The translations under genes and the position numbers were made by a program. A DNA stretch of 64,000 bases from positions 102,391,689-102,455,688 of the forward strand of contig OY804578.1 in assembly GCA_963680875.1 (NCBI GenBank), given 5' to 3'. Each line of letters starts with the position of its first letter. Within the stretch, counting starts at the first letter, position 1. The notes below the pieces were generated by a model. That model had not been told where the DNA came from. It saw nothing but the letters and a program-made list of their open reading frames with translations, and ran no database searches. The stretch is from Bathymodiolus brooksi. Its lineage: Eukaryota; Mollusca; Bivalvia; Mytilida; Modiolidae. Shown here one piece after another: positions 1 through 14,027 of the stretch.

Positions 1-2860
1 GATCTGATGTCAGAGGATTAAATCGGTATGTATCTGATGGTTGGTTCCTTTGATCTGATGTCAGAGGATTAAATCGGTATGTATCTGATGGTGGAGTTTT
101 TTGATCTGATGTTAGAGGATTACATCGGGGGATTAAATTGGTATGTATCTGATGGTGGAGTTCTTTAATCTGATGTTAGAGGATTAAATCGGTATGTATC
201 TCATGGTGGGGTTCTTTGATCTGATGTCAGAGGATTAAATCGGTGTGTATCTGATCGTGGGGCTCTTTGATCTGATGTTAGAGGATTAAATCGGTATGTA
301 TCTCATGGTGGGTTTCTTTGACCTCATGTTAGAGGATTAAATCGGTATGTATCTGATGGTGGAGCTCTTTGATCTGCTGTTAGAGGATTAAATCGGTATG
401 TATCTGATGGTGGGGTTCTTTGATCTGATGTTAGAGGATTAAATCGGTATGTATCTGATGGTGGAGTTCTTTGATCTGATGTTTGAGGATTAAATCGGTA
501 TGTATCTGATGGTGGGGTTCCTTTGATCTGATGTCAGAGGATTAAAACGGTATGTATCTGATGGTGGGGTTACTTTGATCTGATGTTTGAGGGTTAAATC
601 GGTATATATCTGATGGTGAGGTTCTTTGATCTGATGTTTGAGGATTAAATCGGTATATATCTGATGGTGGTGTTCTTTGATCTCATGTTAGAGGATTAAA
701 TAGGTATGTATCTGATGGTGGGGTTCTTTGATCTGATGTCAGAGGATTAAATCGTTATGCATCTGATGGTGGTGTTCTTTGATCTCATGTTAGAGGATTA
801 AATCGGTATGTATCTGATGGTGGGGTTCTTTGATCTGATGTCAGAGGATTAAATCGTTATGCATCTGATGGTGGGGTTCTTTGGTCTGATGTTTGAGGAT
901 TAAATCGGTATATATCTGATGGTGGGGTTCTTTGATCTGATGTTTGAGGGTTAAATCGGTATATATCTGATGGTGAGGTTCTTTGATCTGATGTTTGAGG
1001 ATTAAATAGGTATGTATCTGATGGTGGGGTTCTTTGATCTGATGGCAGAGGATTAAATCGCTATGCATCTGATGGTGGGGTTCTTTGGTCTGATGTCAGA
1101 GGATTAAATCGGTATATATCTGATGGTGGGGTTCTTTGATCTGATGTCAGAGGATTAAATCGGTATGTATCTGATGGTTGGTTCCTTTGATCTGATGTCA
1201 GAGGATTAAATCGGTATGTATCTGATGGTGGAGTTCTTTGATCTGATGTTAGAGGATTACATCGGGGGATTAAATTGGTATGTATCTGATGGTGGAGTTC
1301 TTTAATCTGATGTTAGAGGATTAAATCGGTATGTATCTCATGGTGGGGTTCTTTGATCTGATGTCAGAGGATTAAATCGGTGTGTATCTGATCGTGGGGT
1401 TCTTTCATCTGATGTTAGAGGATTAAATCGGTATGTATCTCATGGTGGGTTTCTTTGACCTCATGTTAGAGGATTAAATCGGTATGTATCTGATGGTGGA
1501 GCTCTTTGATCTGATGTTAGAGGATTAAATCGGTATGTATCTGATGGTGGGGTTCTTTGATCTGATGTTAGAGGATTAAATCGGTATGTATCTGATGGTG
1601 GAGTTCTTTGATCTGATGTTTGAGGATTAAATCGGTATGTATCTGATGGTGGGGTTCCTTTGATCTGATGTCAGAGGATTAAATCGGTATGTATCTGATG
1701 GTGGGGTTACTTTGATCTGATGTTAGAGGATTAAATCGGTATGTATCTGATGGTGGGGTTCTTTGATCTGATGTTAGAGGATTAAATCGGTATATATCTG
1801 ATGGTGGAGTTCTATGATCTTATGTCAGAGGATTAAATCGGTATATATCTGATGGTGGAGTTCTTTGATCTCATGTTAGAGAATTAAATCGGTATGTATC
1901 TGATGGTGGAGTTCTTTGATCTGATGTTAGAGGATTAAATCGGTATGTATCTGATGGTGGGGTTCTTTGATCTGATGTCAGAGGATTAAATCGGTATGTA
2001 TCTGATGGTTGGTTCCTTTGATCTGATGTCAGAGGATTAAATCGGTATGTATCTGATGGTGGAGTTCTTTGATCTGATGTTAGAGGATTACATCGGGGGA
2101 TTAAATTGGTATGTATCTGATGGTGGAGTTCTTTAATCTGATGTTAGAGGATTAAATCGGTATGTATCTCATGGTGGGGTTCTTTGATCTGATGTCAGAG
2201 GATTAAATCGGTGTGTATCTGATCGTGGGGTTCTTTGATCTGATGTTAGAGGATTAAATCGGTATGTATCTAATGGTGGGTTTCTTTGACCTCATGTTAG
2301 AGGATTAAATCGGTATGTATCTGATGGTGGAGCTCTTTGATCTGCTGTTAGAGGATTAAATCGGTATGTATCTGATGGTGGGGTTCTTTGATCTGATGTT
2401 AGAGGATTAAATCGGTATGTATCTGATGGTGGAGTTCTTTGATCTGATGTTTGAGGATTAAATCGGTATGTATCTGATGGTGGGGTTCCTTTGATCTGAT
2501 GTCAGAGGATTAAAACGGTATGTATCTGATGGTGGGGTTACTTTGATCTGATGTTTGAGGGTTAAATCGGTATATATCTGATGGTGAGGTTCTTTGATCT
2601 GATGTTTGAGGATTAAATCGGTATATATCTGATGGTGGTGTTCTTTGATCTCATGTTAGAGGATTAAATAGGTATGTATCTGATGGTGGGGTTCTTTGAT
2701 CTGATGTCAGAGGATTAAATCGTTATGCATCTGATGGTGGTGTTCTTTGATCTCATGTTAGAGGATTAAATCGGTATGTATCTGATGGTGGGGTTCTTTG
2801 ATCTGATGTCAGAGGATTAAATCGTTATGCATCTGATGGTGGGGTTCTTTGGTCTGATGT
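1..2860 (+). repeat. Block repeat at 1,968-bp offset (about 0.88 kb shared)
   Basis: The block at 1 to about 885 recurs at 1,969 to about 2,855. Matching landmarks include the GGTTGGTTCC variant, the 64-bp monomer near 118 and 2,087, and the rare TCTGCTGTT variant at 373 and 2,341. The copies diverge after about 885, where GTTTGAGG faces GTCAGAGG. A third, related copy starts near 1,136 but carries TCTGATGTT instead of the TCTGCTGTT landmark. Confidence 0.85.
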
Positions 2861-4299
2861 CAGAGGATTAAATCGGTATGTATCTGATGGTGGGGTTCTT
2901 TGATCTGATGTCAGAGGATTAAATCGTTATGTATCTGATGGTGGGGTTCTTTGATCTGATGTCAGGGATTAAATCGGTATGTATCTGATGGTGGAGTTCT
3001 TTGATCTGATGTTAGAGGATTAGATCGGGGGATTAAATTGGTATGTATCTGATGGTGGAGTTCTTTAATCTGATGTTAGAGGATTAAATCGGTATGTATC
3101 TCATGGTGGGGTTCTTTGATCTGATGTCAGAGGATTAAATCGGTGTGTATCTGATCGTGGGGTTCTTTGATCTGATGTTAGAGGATTGAATCGGTATGTA
3201 TCTCATGGTGGGTTTCTTTGACCTCATGTTAGAGGATTAAATCGGTATGTATCTGATGGTGGGGTTCTTTGATCTGATGTCAGAGGATTAAATCGGTATG
3301 TATCTGATGGTTGGTTCCTTTGATCTGATGTCAGAGGATTAAATCGGTATGTATCTGATGGTGGAGTTCTTTGATCTGATGTTAGAGGATTACATCGGGG
3401 GATTAAATTGGTATGTATCTGATGGTGGAGTTCTTTGATCTGATGTTAGAGGATTAAATCGGTATGTATCTGATGGTGGAGTTCTTTGATCTGATGTTAG
3501 AGGATTAAATCGGTATGTATCTGATGGTGGGGTTCTTTGATCTGATGTCAGAGGATTAAATCGGTATGTATCTGATGGTTGGTTCCTTTGATCTGATGTC
3601 AGAGGATTAAATCGGTATGTATCTGATGGTGGAGTTCTTTGATCTGATGTTAGAGGATTACATCGGGGGATTAAATTGGTATGTATCTGATGGTGGAGTT
3701 CTTTAATCTGATGTTAGAGGATTAAATCGGTATGTATCTCATGGTGGGGTTCTTTGATCTGATGTCAGAGGATTAAATCGGTGTGTATCTGATCGTGGGG
3801 TTCTTTGATCTGATGTTAGAGGATTAAATCGGTATGTATCTCATGGTGGGTTTCTTTGACCTCATGTTAGAGGATTAAATCGGTATGTATCTGATGGTGG
3901 AGCTCTTTGATCTGATGTTAGAGGATTAAATCGGTATGTATCTGATGGTGGGGTTCTTTGATCTGATGTTAGAGGATTAAATCGGTATGTATCTGATGGT
4001 GGAGTTCTTTGATCTGATGTTTGAGGATTAAATCGGTATGTATCTGATGGTGGGGTTCCTTTGATCTGATGTCAGAGGATTAAATCGGTATGTATCTGAT
4101 GGTGGGGTTACTTTGATCTGATGTTAGAGGATTAAATCGGTATGTATCTGATGGTGGGGTTCCTTTGATCTGATGTCAGAGGATTAAATCGGTATGTATC
4201 TGATGGTGGGGTTCTTTGATCTGATGTTAGAGGATTAAATCGGTATGTATCTGATGGTGGGGTTCTTTGATCTGATGTTAGAGGATTAAATCGGTATGT

Positions 4300-7200
4300 A
4301 TCTGATGGTGGAGCTCTTTGATCTGATGTTAGAGGATTAAATCGGTATGTATCTGATGGTGGGGTTCTTTGATCTGATGTTAGAGGATTAAATCGGTATG
4401 TATCTGATGGTGGAGTTCTTTGATCTGATGTTTGAGGATTAAATCGGTATGTATCTGATGGTGGGGTTCCTTTGATCTGATGTCAGAGGATTAAATCGGT
4501 ATGTATCTGATGGTGGGGTTACTTTGATCTGATGTTAGAGGATTAAATCGGTATGTATCTGATGGTGGGGTTCCTTTGATCTGATGTCAGAGGATTAAAT
4601 CGGTATGTATCTGATGGTGGGGTTCTTTGATCTGATGTTAGAGGATTAAATCGGTATATATCTGATGGTGGAGTTCTTTGATCTTATGTCAGAGGATTAA
4701 ATCGGTATATATCTGATGGTGGAGTTCTTTGATCTCATGTTAGAGAATTAAATCGGTATGTATCTGATGGTGGAGTTCTTTGATCTGATGTTAGAGGATT
4801 AAATCGGTATGTATCTGATGGTGGAGTTCTTTGATCTGATGTTAGAGGATTAAATCGGTATGTATCTGATGGTGGGGTTCTTTGATCTGATGTCAGAGGA
4901 TTAAATCGGTATGTATCTGATGGTTGGTTCCTTTGATCTGATGTCAGAGGATTAAATCGGTATGTATCTGATGGTGGAGTTCTTTGATCTGATGTTAGAG
5001 GATTACATCGGGGGATTAAATTGGTATGTATCTGATGGTGTAGTTCTTTAATCTGATGTTAGAGGATTAAATCGGTATGTATCTCATGGTGGGGTTCTTT
5101 CATCTGATGTCAGAGGATTAAATCGGTGTGTATCTGATCGTGGGGTTCTTTGATCTGATGTTAGAGGATTAAATCGGTATATATCTGATGGTGGTGTTCT
5201 TTGATCTCATGTTAGAGGATTAAATAGGTATGTATCTGATGGTGGGGTTCTTTGATCTGATGTCAGAGGATTAAATCGTTATGCATCTGATGGTGGGGTT
5301 CTTTGGTCTGATGTCAGAGGATTAAATCGGTATGTATCTGATGGTGGGGTTCTTTGATCTGATGTCAGAGGATTAAATCGGTATGTATCTGATGGTTGGT
5401 TCCTTTGATCTGATGTCAGAGGATTAAATCGGTATGTATCTGATGGTGGGGTTCTTTGATCTGATGTTAGAGGATTAAATCGGTATATATCTGATGGTGG
5501 AGTTCTTTGATCTTATGTCAGAGGATTAAATCGGTATATATCTGATGGTGGAGTTCTTTGATCTCATGTTAGAGAATTAAATCGGTATGTATCTGATGGT
5601 GGAGTTCTTTGATCTGATGTTAGAGGATTAAATCGGTATGTATCTGATGGTGGAGTTCTTTGATCTGATGTTAGAGGATTAAATCGGTATGTATCTGATG
5701 GTGGGGTTCTTTGATCTGATGTCAGAGGATTAAATCGGTATGTATCTGATGGTTGGTTCCTTTGATCTGATGTCAGAGAATTAAATCGGTATGTATCTGA
5801 TGGTGGAGTTCTTTGATCTGATGTTAGAGGATTACATCGGGGGATTAAATTGGTATGTATCTGATGGTGTAGTTCTTTAATCTGATGTTAGAGGATTAAA
5901 TCGGTATGTATCTCATGGTGGGGTTCTTTGATCTGATGTCAGAGGATTAAATCGGTGTGTATCTGATCGTGGGGTTCTTTGATCTGATGTTAGAGGATTA
6001 AATCGGTATATATCTGATGGTGGTGTTCTTTGATCTCATGTTAGAGGATTAAATAGGTATGTATCTGATGGTGGGGTTCTTTGATCTGATGTCAGAGGAT
6101 TAAATCGTTATGCATCTGATGGTGGGGTTCTTTGGTCTGATGTCAGAGGATTAAATCGGTATGTATCTGATGGTGGGGTTCTTTGATCTGATGTCAGAGG
6201 ATTAAATCGGTATGTATCTGATGGTTGGTTCCTTTGATCTGATGTCAGAGGATTAAATTGGTATGTATCTGATGGTGTAGTTCTTTAATCTGATGTTAGA
6301 GGATTAAATCGGTATGTATCTCATGGTGGGGTTCTTTGATCTGATGTCAGAGGATTAAATCGGTGTGTATCTGATCGTGGGGTTCTTTGATCTGATGTTA
6401 GAGGATTAAATCGGTATGTATCTCATGGTGGGTTTCTTTGACCTCATGTTAGAGGATTAAATCGGTATGTATCTGATGGTGGAGCTCTTTGATCTGATGT
6501 TAGAGGATTAAATCGGTAAGTATCTGATGGTGGGGTTCTTTGATCTGATGTTAGAGGATTAAATCGGTATGTATCTGATGGTGGAGTTCTTTGATCTGAT
6601 GTTTGAGGATTAAATCGGTATGTATCTGATGGTGGGGTTCCTTTGATCTGATGTCAGAGGATTAAATCGGTATGTATCTGATGGTGGGGTTACTTTGATC
6701 TGATGTTAGAGGATTAAATCGGTATGTATCTGATGGTGGGGTTCTTTGATCTGATGTTAGAGGATTAAATCGGTATGTATCTGATGGTGGGGTTCTTTGA
6801 TCTGATGTTAGAGGATTAAATCGGTATATATCTGATGGTGGAGTTCTTTGATCTTATGTCAGAGGATTAAATCGGTATATATCTGATGGTGGAGTTCTTT
6901 GATCTCATGTTAGAGAATTAAATCGGTATGTATCTGATGGTGGAGTTCTTTGATCTGATGTTAGAGGATTAAATCGGTATGTATCTGATGGTGGAGTTCT
7001 TTGATCTGATGTTAGAGGATTAAATCGGTATGTATCTGATGGTGGGGTTCTTTGATCTGATGTCAGAGGATTAAATCGGTATGTATCTGATGGTTGGTTC
7101 CTTTGATCTGATGTCAGAGGATTAAATCGGTATGTATCTGATGGTGGAGTTCTTTGATCTGATGTTAGAGGATTACATCGGGGGATTAAATTGGTATGTA

Positions 7201-10200
7201 TCTGATGGTGGAGTTCTTTAATCTGATGTTAGAGGATTAAATCGGTATGTATCTCATGGTGGGGTTCTTTGATCTGATGTCAGAGGATTAAATCGGTGTG
7301 TATCTGATCGTGGGGTTCTTTGATCTGATGTTAGAGGATTAAATCGGTATGTATCTCATGGTGGGTTTCTTTGACCTCATGTTAGAGGATTAAATCGGTA
7401 TGTATCTGATGGTGGAGCTCTTTGATCTGATGTTAGAGGATTAAATCGGTATGTATCTGATGGTGGGGTTCTTTGATCTGATGTTAGAGGATTAAATCGG
7501 TATGTATCTGATGGTGGAGTTCTTTGATCTGATGTTTGAGGATTAAATCGGTATGTATCTGATGGTGGGGTTCCTTTGATCTGATGTCAGAGGATTAAAA
7601 CGGTATGTATCTGATGGTGGGGTTACTTTGATCTGATGTTTGAGGGTTAAATCGGTATATATCTGATGGTGAGGTTCTTTGATCTGATGTTTGAGGATTA
7701 AATAGGTATATATCTGATGGTGGTGTTCTTTGATCTCATGTTAGAGGATTAAATAGGTATGTATCTGATGGTGGGGTTCTTTGATCTGATGTCAGAGGAT
7801 TAAATCGTTATGCATCTGATGGTGGTGTTCTTTGATCTCATGTTAGAGGATTAAATAGGTATGTATCTGATGGTGGGGTTCTTTGATCTGATGTCAGAGG
7901 ATTAAATCGTTATGCATCTGATGGTGGGGTTCTTTGGTCTGATGTCAGAGGATTAAATCGGTATGTATCTGATGGTGGGGTTCTTTGATCTGATGTCAGA
8001 GGATTAAATCGTTATGTATCTGATGGTGGGGTTCTTTGATCTGATGTCAGGGATTAAATCGGTATGTATCTGATGGTGGAGTTCTTTGATCTGATGTTAG
8101 AGGATTACATCGGGGGATTAAATTGGTATGTATCTGATGGTGGAGTTCTTTAATCTGATGTTAGAGGATTAAATCGGTATGTATCTCATGGTGGGGTTCT
8201 TTGATCTGATGTCAGAGGATTAAATCGGTGTGTATCTGATCGTGGGGTTCTTTGATCTGATGTTAGAGGATTAAATCGGTATGTATCTCATGGTGGGTTT
8301 CTTTGACCTCATGTTAGAGGATTAAATCGGTATGTATCTGATCGTCGGGTTCATTGATCTCATGTCAGAGGATTAAATCAGTATGTATCTGATGGTTGGT
8401 TTCTTTGATCTGATGTTAGAGGATTAAATCGGTATGTATCTGATGGTGTGGTTCTTTGATCTGATGTTAGAGGATTAAATCGGTATGTATCTGATGGTGG
8501 GTTTCATTGATCTGATGTCAGAGGATTAAATCGGTATGTATCTGATGGTGGGGTTCTTTGATCTGATGTTAGAGGATTAAATCGATATGTATCTGATGGT
8601 GGGGTTCTTTGATCTGATGTTAGAGGATTAAATCGGTATGTATTTGATGGTGGAGTTCTTTGATCTCATGTTAGAGGATTAAATCGGTATGTATCTGATG
8701 GTGGGGTTCTTTGATCTGATGTCAGAGGATTAAATCGGTATGTATCTGATGGTGGGGTTCTTTGATCTGATGTTAGAGGATTAAATCGGTATGTATTTGA
8801 TGGTGGAGTTCTTTGATCTCATGTTAGAGGATTAAATCGGTATGTATCTGATGATGGGGTTCTTTGATCTCATGTCAGAGGATTAAATCGGTATGTATCT
8901 GATGGTGGAGTTCTTTGATCTGATGTTGTAGGATTAAATCGGTATGTATCTGATGGTGGGGTTCTTTGATCTGATGTTAGAGGATTAAATCGGTATGTAT
9001 CTGATGGTGGGGTTCTTTGATCTGATGTTAGAGGATTAAATCGGTATGTATCTGATGGTGGAGCTCTTTGATCTGATGTTAGAGGATTAAATCGGTATGT
9101 ATCTGATGGTGGGGTTCTTTGATCTGATGTTAGAGGATTAAATCGGTATGTATCTGGTGGTGGAGTTCTTTGATCTGATGTTTGAGGATTAAATCGGTAT
9201 GTATCTGATGGTGGGGTTCCTTTGATCTGATGTCAGAGGATTAAATCGGTATGTATCTGATGGTGGGGTTACTTTGATCTGATGTTAGAGGATTAAATCG
9301 GTATGTATCTGATGGTGGGGTTCCTTTGATCTGATGTCAGAGGATTAAATCGGTATGTATCTGATGGTGGGGTTCTTTGATCTGATGTTAGAGGATTAAA
9401 TCGGTATGTATCTGATGGTGGGGTTCTTTGATCTGATGTTAGAGGATTAAATCGGTATGTATCTGATGGTGGAGCTCTTTGATCTGATGTTAGAGGATTA
9501 AATCGGTATGTATCTGATGGTGGGGTTCTTTGATCTGATGTTAGAGGATTAAATCGGTATGTATCTGATGGTGGAGTTCTTTGATCTGATGTTTGAGGAT
9601 TAAATCGGTATGTATCTGATGGTGGGGTTCCTTTGATCTGATGTCAGAGGATTAAATCGGTATGTATCTGATGGTGGGGTTACTTTGATCTGATGTTAGA
9701 GGATTAAATCGGTATGTATCTGATGGTGGGGTTCCTTTGATCTGATGTCAGAGGATTAAATCGGTATGTATCTGATGGTGGGGTTCTTTGATCTGATGTT
9801 AGAGGATTAAATCGGTATATATCTGATGGTGGAGTTCTTTGATCTTATGTCAGAGGATTAAATCGGTATATATCTGATGGTGGAGTTCTTTGATCTCATG
9901 TTAGAGAATTAAATCGGTATGTATCTGATGGTGGAGTTCTTTGATCTGATGTTAGAGGATTAAATCGGTATGTATCTGATGGTGGAGTTCTTTGATCTGA
10001 TGTTAGAGGATTAAATCGGTATGTATCTGATGGTGGGGTTCTTTGATCTGATGTCAGAGGATTAAATCGGTATGTATCTGATGGTTGGTTCCTTTGATCT
10101 GATGTCAGAGGATTAAATCGGTATGTATCTGATGGTGGAGTTCTTTGATCTGATGTTAGAGGATTACATCGGGGGATTAAATTGGTATGTATCTGATGGT

Positions 10201-11380
10201 GTAGTTCTTTAATCTGATGTTAGAGGATTAAATCGGTATGTATCTCATGGTGGGGTTCTTTCATCTGATGTCAGAGGATTAAATCGGTGTGTATCTGATC
10301 GTGGGGTTCTTTGATCTGATGTTAGAGGATTAAATCGGTATATATCTGATGGTGGTGTTCTTTGATCTCATGTTAGAGGATTAAATAGGTATGTATCTGA
10401 TGGTGGGGTTCTTTGATCTGATGTCAGAGGATTAAATCGTTATGCATCTGATGGTGGGGTTCTTTGGTCTGATGTCAGAGGATTAAATCGGTATGTATCT
10501 GATGGTGGGGTTCTTTGATCTGATGTCAGAGGATTAAATCGGTATGTATCTGATGGTTGGTTCCTTTGATCTGATGTCAGAGGATTAAATCGGTATGTAT
10601 CTGATGGTGGGGTTCTTTGATCTGATGTTAGAGGATTAAATCGGTATATATCTGATGGTGGAGTTCTTTGATCTTATGTCAGAGGATTAAATCGGTATAT
10701 ATCTGATGGTGGAGTTCTTTGATCTCATGTTAGAGAATTAAATCGGTATGTATCTGATGGTGGAGTTCTTTGATCTGATGTTAGAGGATTAAATCGGTAT
10801 GTATCTGATGGTGGAGTTCTTTGATCTGATGTTAGAGGATTAAATCGGTATGTATCTGATGGTGGGGTTCTTTGATCTGATGTCAGAGGATTAAATCGGT
10901 ATGTATCTGATGGTTGGTTCCTTTGATCTGATGTCAGAGGATTAAATCGGTATGTATCTGATGGTGGAGTTCTTTGATCTGATGTTAGAGGATTACATCG
11001 GGGGATTAAATTGGTATGTATCTGATGGTGTAGTTCTTTAATCTGATGTTAGAGGATTAAATCGGTATGTATCTCATGGTGGGGTTCTTTGATCTGATGT
11101 CAGAGGATTAAATCGGTGTGTATCTGATCGTGGGGTTCTTTGATCTGATGTTAGAGGATTAAATCGTTATGCATCTGATGGTGGGGTTCTTTGGTCTGAT
11201 GTCAGAGGATTAAATCGGTATGTATCTGATGGTGGGGTTCTTTGATCTGATGTCAGAGGATTAAATCGGTATGTATCTGATGGTTGGTTCCTTTGATCTG
11301 ATGTCAGAGGATTAAATCGGTATGTATCTGATTTTGGAGTTCTTTGATCTGATGTTAGAGGATTACATCGGGGGATTAAA
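4300..11380 (+). repeat. Block repeat at about 5,160-bp offset
   Basis: The block from about 4.3 to 6.24 kb recurs at about 9.47 to 11.4 kb. Anchors are the GAGCTC-bearing monomers at 4,311 and 9,472 (offset 5,161) and the 64-bp monomers near 5,000/10,161 and 5,830/10,990. The relation then changes offset at about 6,250, where the left copy has lost the 64-bp monomer and a neighbouring segment. The right-hand limit of the match is approximate. Confidence 0.8.
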
Positions 11381-14023
11381 TTGGTATGTATCTGATGGTG
11401 TAGTTCTTTAATCTGATGTTAGAGGATTAAATCGGTATGTATCTCATGGTGGGGTTCTTTGATCTGATGTCAGAGGATTAAATCGGTGTGTATCTGATCG
11501 TGGGGTTCTTTCATCTGATGTTAGAGGATTAAATCGGTATGTATCTCATGGTGGGTTTCTTTGACCTCATGTTAGAGGATTAAATCGGTATGTATCTGAT
11601 GGTGGAGCTCTTTGATCTGATGTTAGAGGATTAAATCGGTAAGTATCTGATGGTGGGGTTCTTTGATCTGATGTTAGAGGATTAAATCGGTATGTATCTG
11701 ATGGTGGAGTTCTTTGATCTGATGTTTGAGGATTAAATCGGTATGTATCTGATGGTGGGGTTCCTTTGATCTGATGTCAGAGGATTAAATCGGTATGTAT
11801 CTGATGGTGGGGTTACTTTGATCTGATGTTAGAGGATTAAATCGGTATGTATCTGATGGTGGGGTTCTTTGATCTGATGTTAGAGGATTAAATCGGTATG
11901 TATCTGATGGTGGGGTTCTTTGATCTGATGTTAGAGGATTAAATCGGTATATATCTGATGGTGGAGTTCTTTGATCTTATGTCAGAGGATTAAATCGGTA
12001 TATATCTGATGGTGGAGTTCTTTGATCTCATGTTAGAGAATTAAATCGGTATGTATCTGATGGTGGAGTTCTTTGATCTGATGTTAGAGGATTAAATCGG
12101 TATGTATCTGATGGTGGAGTTCTTTGATCTGATGTTAGAGGATTAAATCGGTATGTATCTGATGGTGGGGTTCTTTGATCTGATGTCAGAGGATTAAATC
12201 GGTATGTATCTGATGGTTGGTTCCTTTGATCTGATGTCAGAGGATTAAATCGGTATGTATCTGATGGTGGAGTTCTTTGATCTGATGTTAGAGGATTACA
12301 TCGGGGGATTAAATTGGTATGTATCTGATGGTGGAGTTCTTTAATCTGATGTTAGAGGATTAAATCGGTATGTATCTCATGGTGGGGTTCTTTGATCTGA
12401 TGTCAGAGGATTAAATCGGTGTGTATCTGATCGTGGGGTTCTTTGATCTGATGTTAGAGGATTAAATCGGTATGTATCTCATGGTGGGTTTCTTTGACCT
12501 CATGTTAGAGGATTAAATCGGTATGTATCTGATGGTGGAGCTCTTTGATCTGATGTTAGAGGATTAAATCGGTATGTATCTGATGGTGGGGTTCTTTGAT
12601 CTGATGTTAGAGGATTAAATCGGTATGTATCTGATGGTGGAGTTCTTTGATCTGATGTTTGAGGATTAAATCGGTATGTATCTGATGGTGGGGTTCCTTT
12701 GATCTGATGTCAGAGGATTAAAACGGTATGTATCTGATGGTGGGGTTACTTTGATCTGATGTTTGAGGGTTAAATCGGTATATATCTGATGGTGAGGTTC
12801 TTTGATCTGATGTTTGAGGATTAAATAGGTATATATCTGATGGTGGTGTTCTTTGATCTCATGTTAGAGGATTAAATAGGTATGTATCTGATGGTGGGGT
12901 TCTTTGATCTGATGTCAGAGGATTAAATCGTTATGCATCTGATGGTGGTGTTCTTTGATCTCATGTTAGAGGATTAAATAGGTATGTATCTGATGGTGGG
13001 GTTCTTTGATCTGATGTCAGAGGATTAAATCGTTATGCATCTGATGGTGGGGTTCTTTGGTCTGATGTCAGAGGATTAAATCGGTATGTATCTGATGGTG
13101 GGGTTCTTTGATCTGATGTCAGAGGATTAAATCGTTATGTATCTGATGGTGGGGTTCTTTGATCTGATGTCAGGGATTAAATCGGTATGTATCTGATGGT
13201 GGAGTTCTTTGATCTGATGTTAGAGGATTACATCGGGGGATTAAATTGGTATGTATCTGATGGTGGAGTTCTTTAATCTGATGTTAGAGGATTAAATCGG
13301 TATGTATCTCATGGTGGGGTTCTTTGATCTGATGTCAGAGGATTAAATCGGTGTGTATCTGATCGTGGGGTTCTTTGATCTGATGTTAGAGGATTAAATC
13401 GGTATGTATCTCATGGTGGGTTTCTTTGACCTCATGTTAGAGGATTAAATCGGTATGTATCTGATCGTCGGGTTCATTGATCTCATGTCAGAGGATTAAA
13501 TCAGTATGTATCTGATGGTTGGTTTCTTTGATCTGATGTTAGAGGATTAAATCGGTATGTATCTGATGGTGTGGTTCTTTGATCTGATGTTAGAGGATTA
13601 AATCGGTATGTATCTGATGGTGGGTTTCATTGATCTGATGTCAGAGGATTAAATCGGTATGTATCTGATGGTGGGGTTCTTTGATCTGATGTTAGAGGAT
13701 TAAATCGATATGTATCTGATGGTGGGGTTCTTTGATCTGATGTTAGAGGATTAAATCGGTATGTATTTGATGGTGGAGTACTTTGATCTCATGTTAGAGG
13801 ATTAAATCGGTATGTATCTGATGGTGGGGTTCTTTGATCTGATGTCAGAGGATTAAATCGGTATGTATCTGATGGTGGGGTTCTTTGATCTGATGTTAGA
13901 GGATTAAATCGGTATGTATTTGATGGTGGAGTTCTTTGATCTCATGTTAGAGGATTAAATCGGTATGTATCTGATGATGGGGTTCTTTGATCTCATGTCA
14001 GAGGATTAAATCGGTATGTATCT
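6251..14023 (+). repeat. Block repeat at 5,123-bp offset (about 2.65 kb shared)
   Basis: Positions 6,251 to about 8,900 match 11,374 to about 14,023. Landmarks are a GGTAAGTAT variant shared by both copies (near 6,516 and 11,640), the 64-bp monomers near 7,170/12,292 and 8,102/13,222, and the unusual ATCGTCGGGTTCATTG monomer at 8,341 and 13,464. The match ends where the left copy has GATGTTGTAGG (about 8,921) and the right copy has the ordinary GATGTTAGAGG (about 14,044). Confidence 0.85.
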
Positions 14024-14027
14024 GATG
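6940..14027 (+). repeat. 7,088-bp tandem duplication, copy 1
   Basis: This block of about 139 monomers is followed directly by a nearly identical copy. Exact offsets of 7,088 are seen for ATCGTCGGG (8,341 to 15,429; 13,464 to 20,552), CGATATG (8,583 to 15,671) and GATGTTGTAGG (8,921 to 16,009). The left limit lies between 6,917 and 6,962: upstream of it GAGAATTA faces GAGGATTA. Differences I noticed between copies are two single bases: G at 7,373 versus T at 14,461, and A at 13,780 versus T at 20,868. I did not compare every base. Confidence 0.93.

Noticed and set aside
841..1068. 75-codon minus-strand frame with a 17-residue repeat (KEPHHQI type)
   Set aside because: It is the satellite read in a frame that is open only because several neighbouring monomers carry TTT or GCA in place of TTA or TCA; TTA and TCA give stops. 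No other support for a protein.
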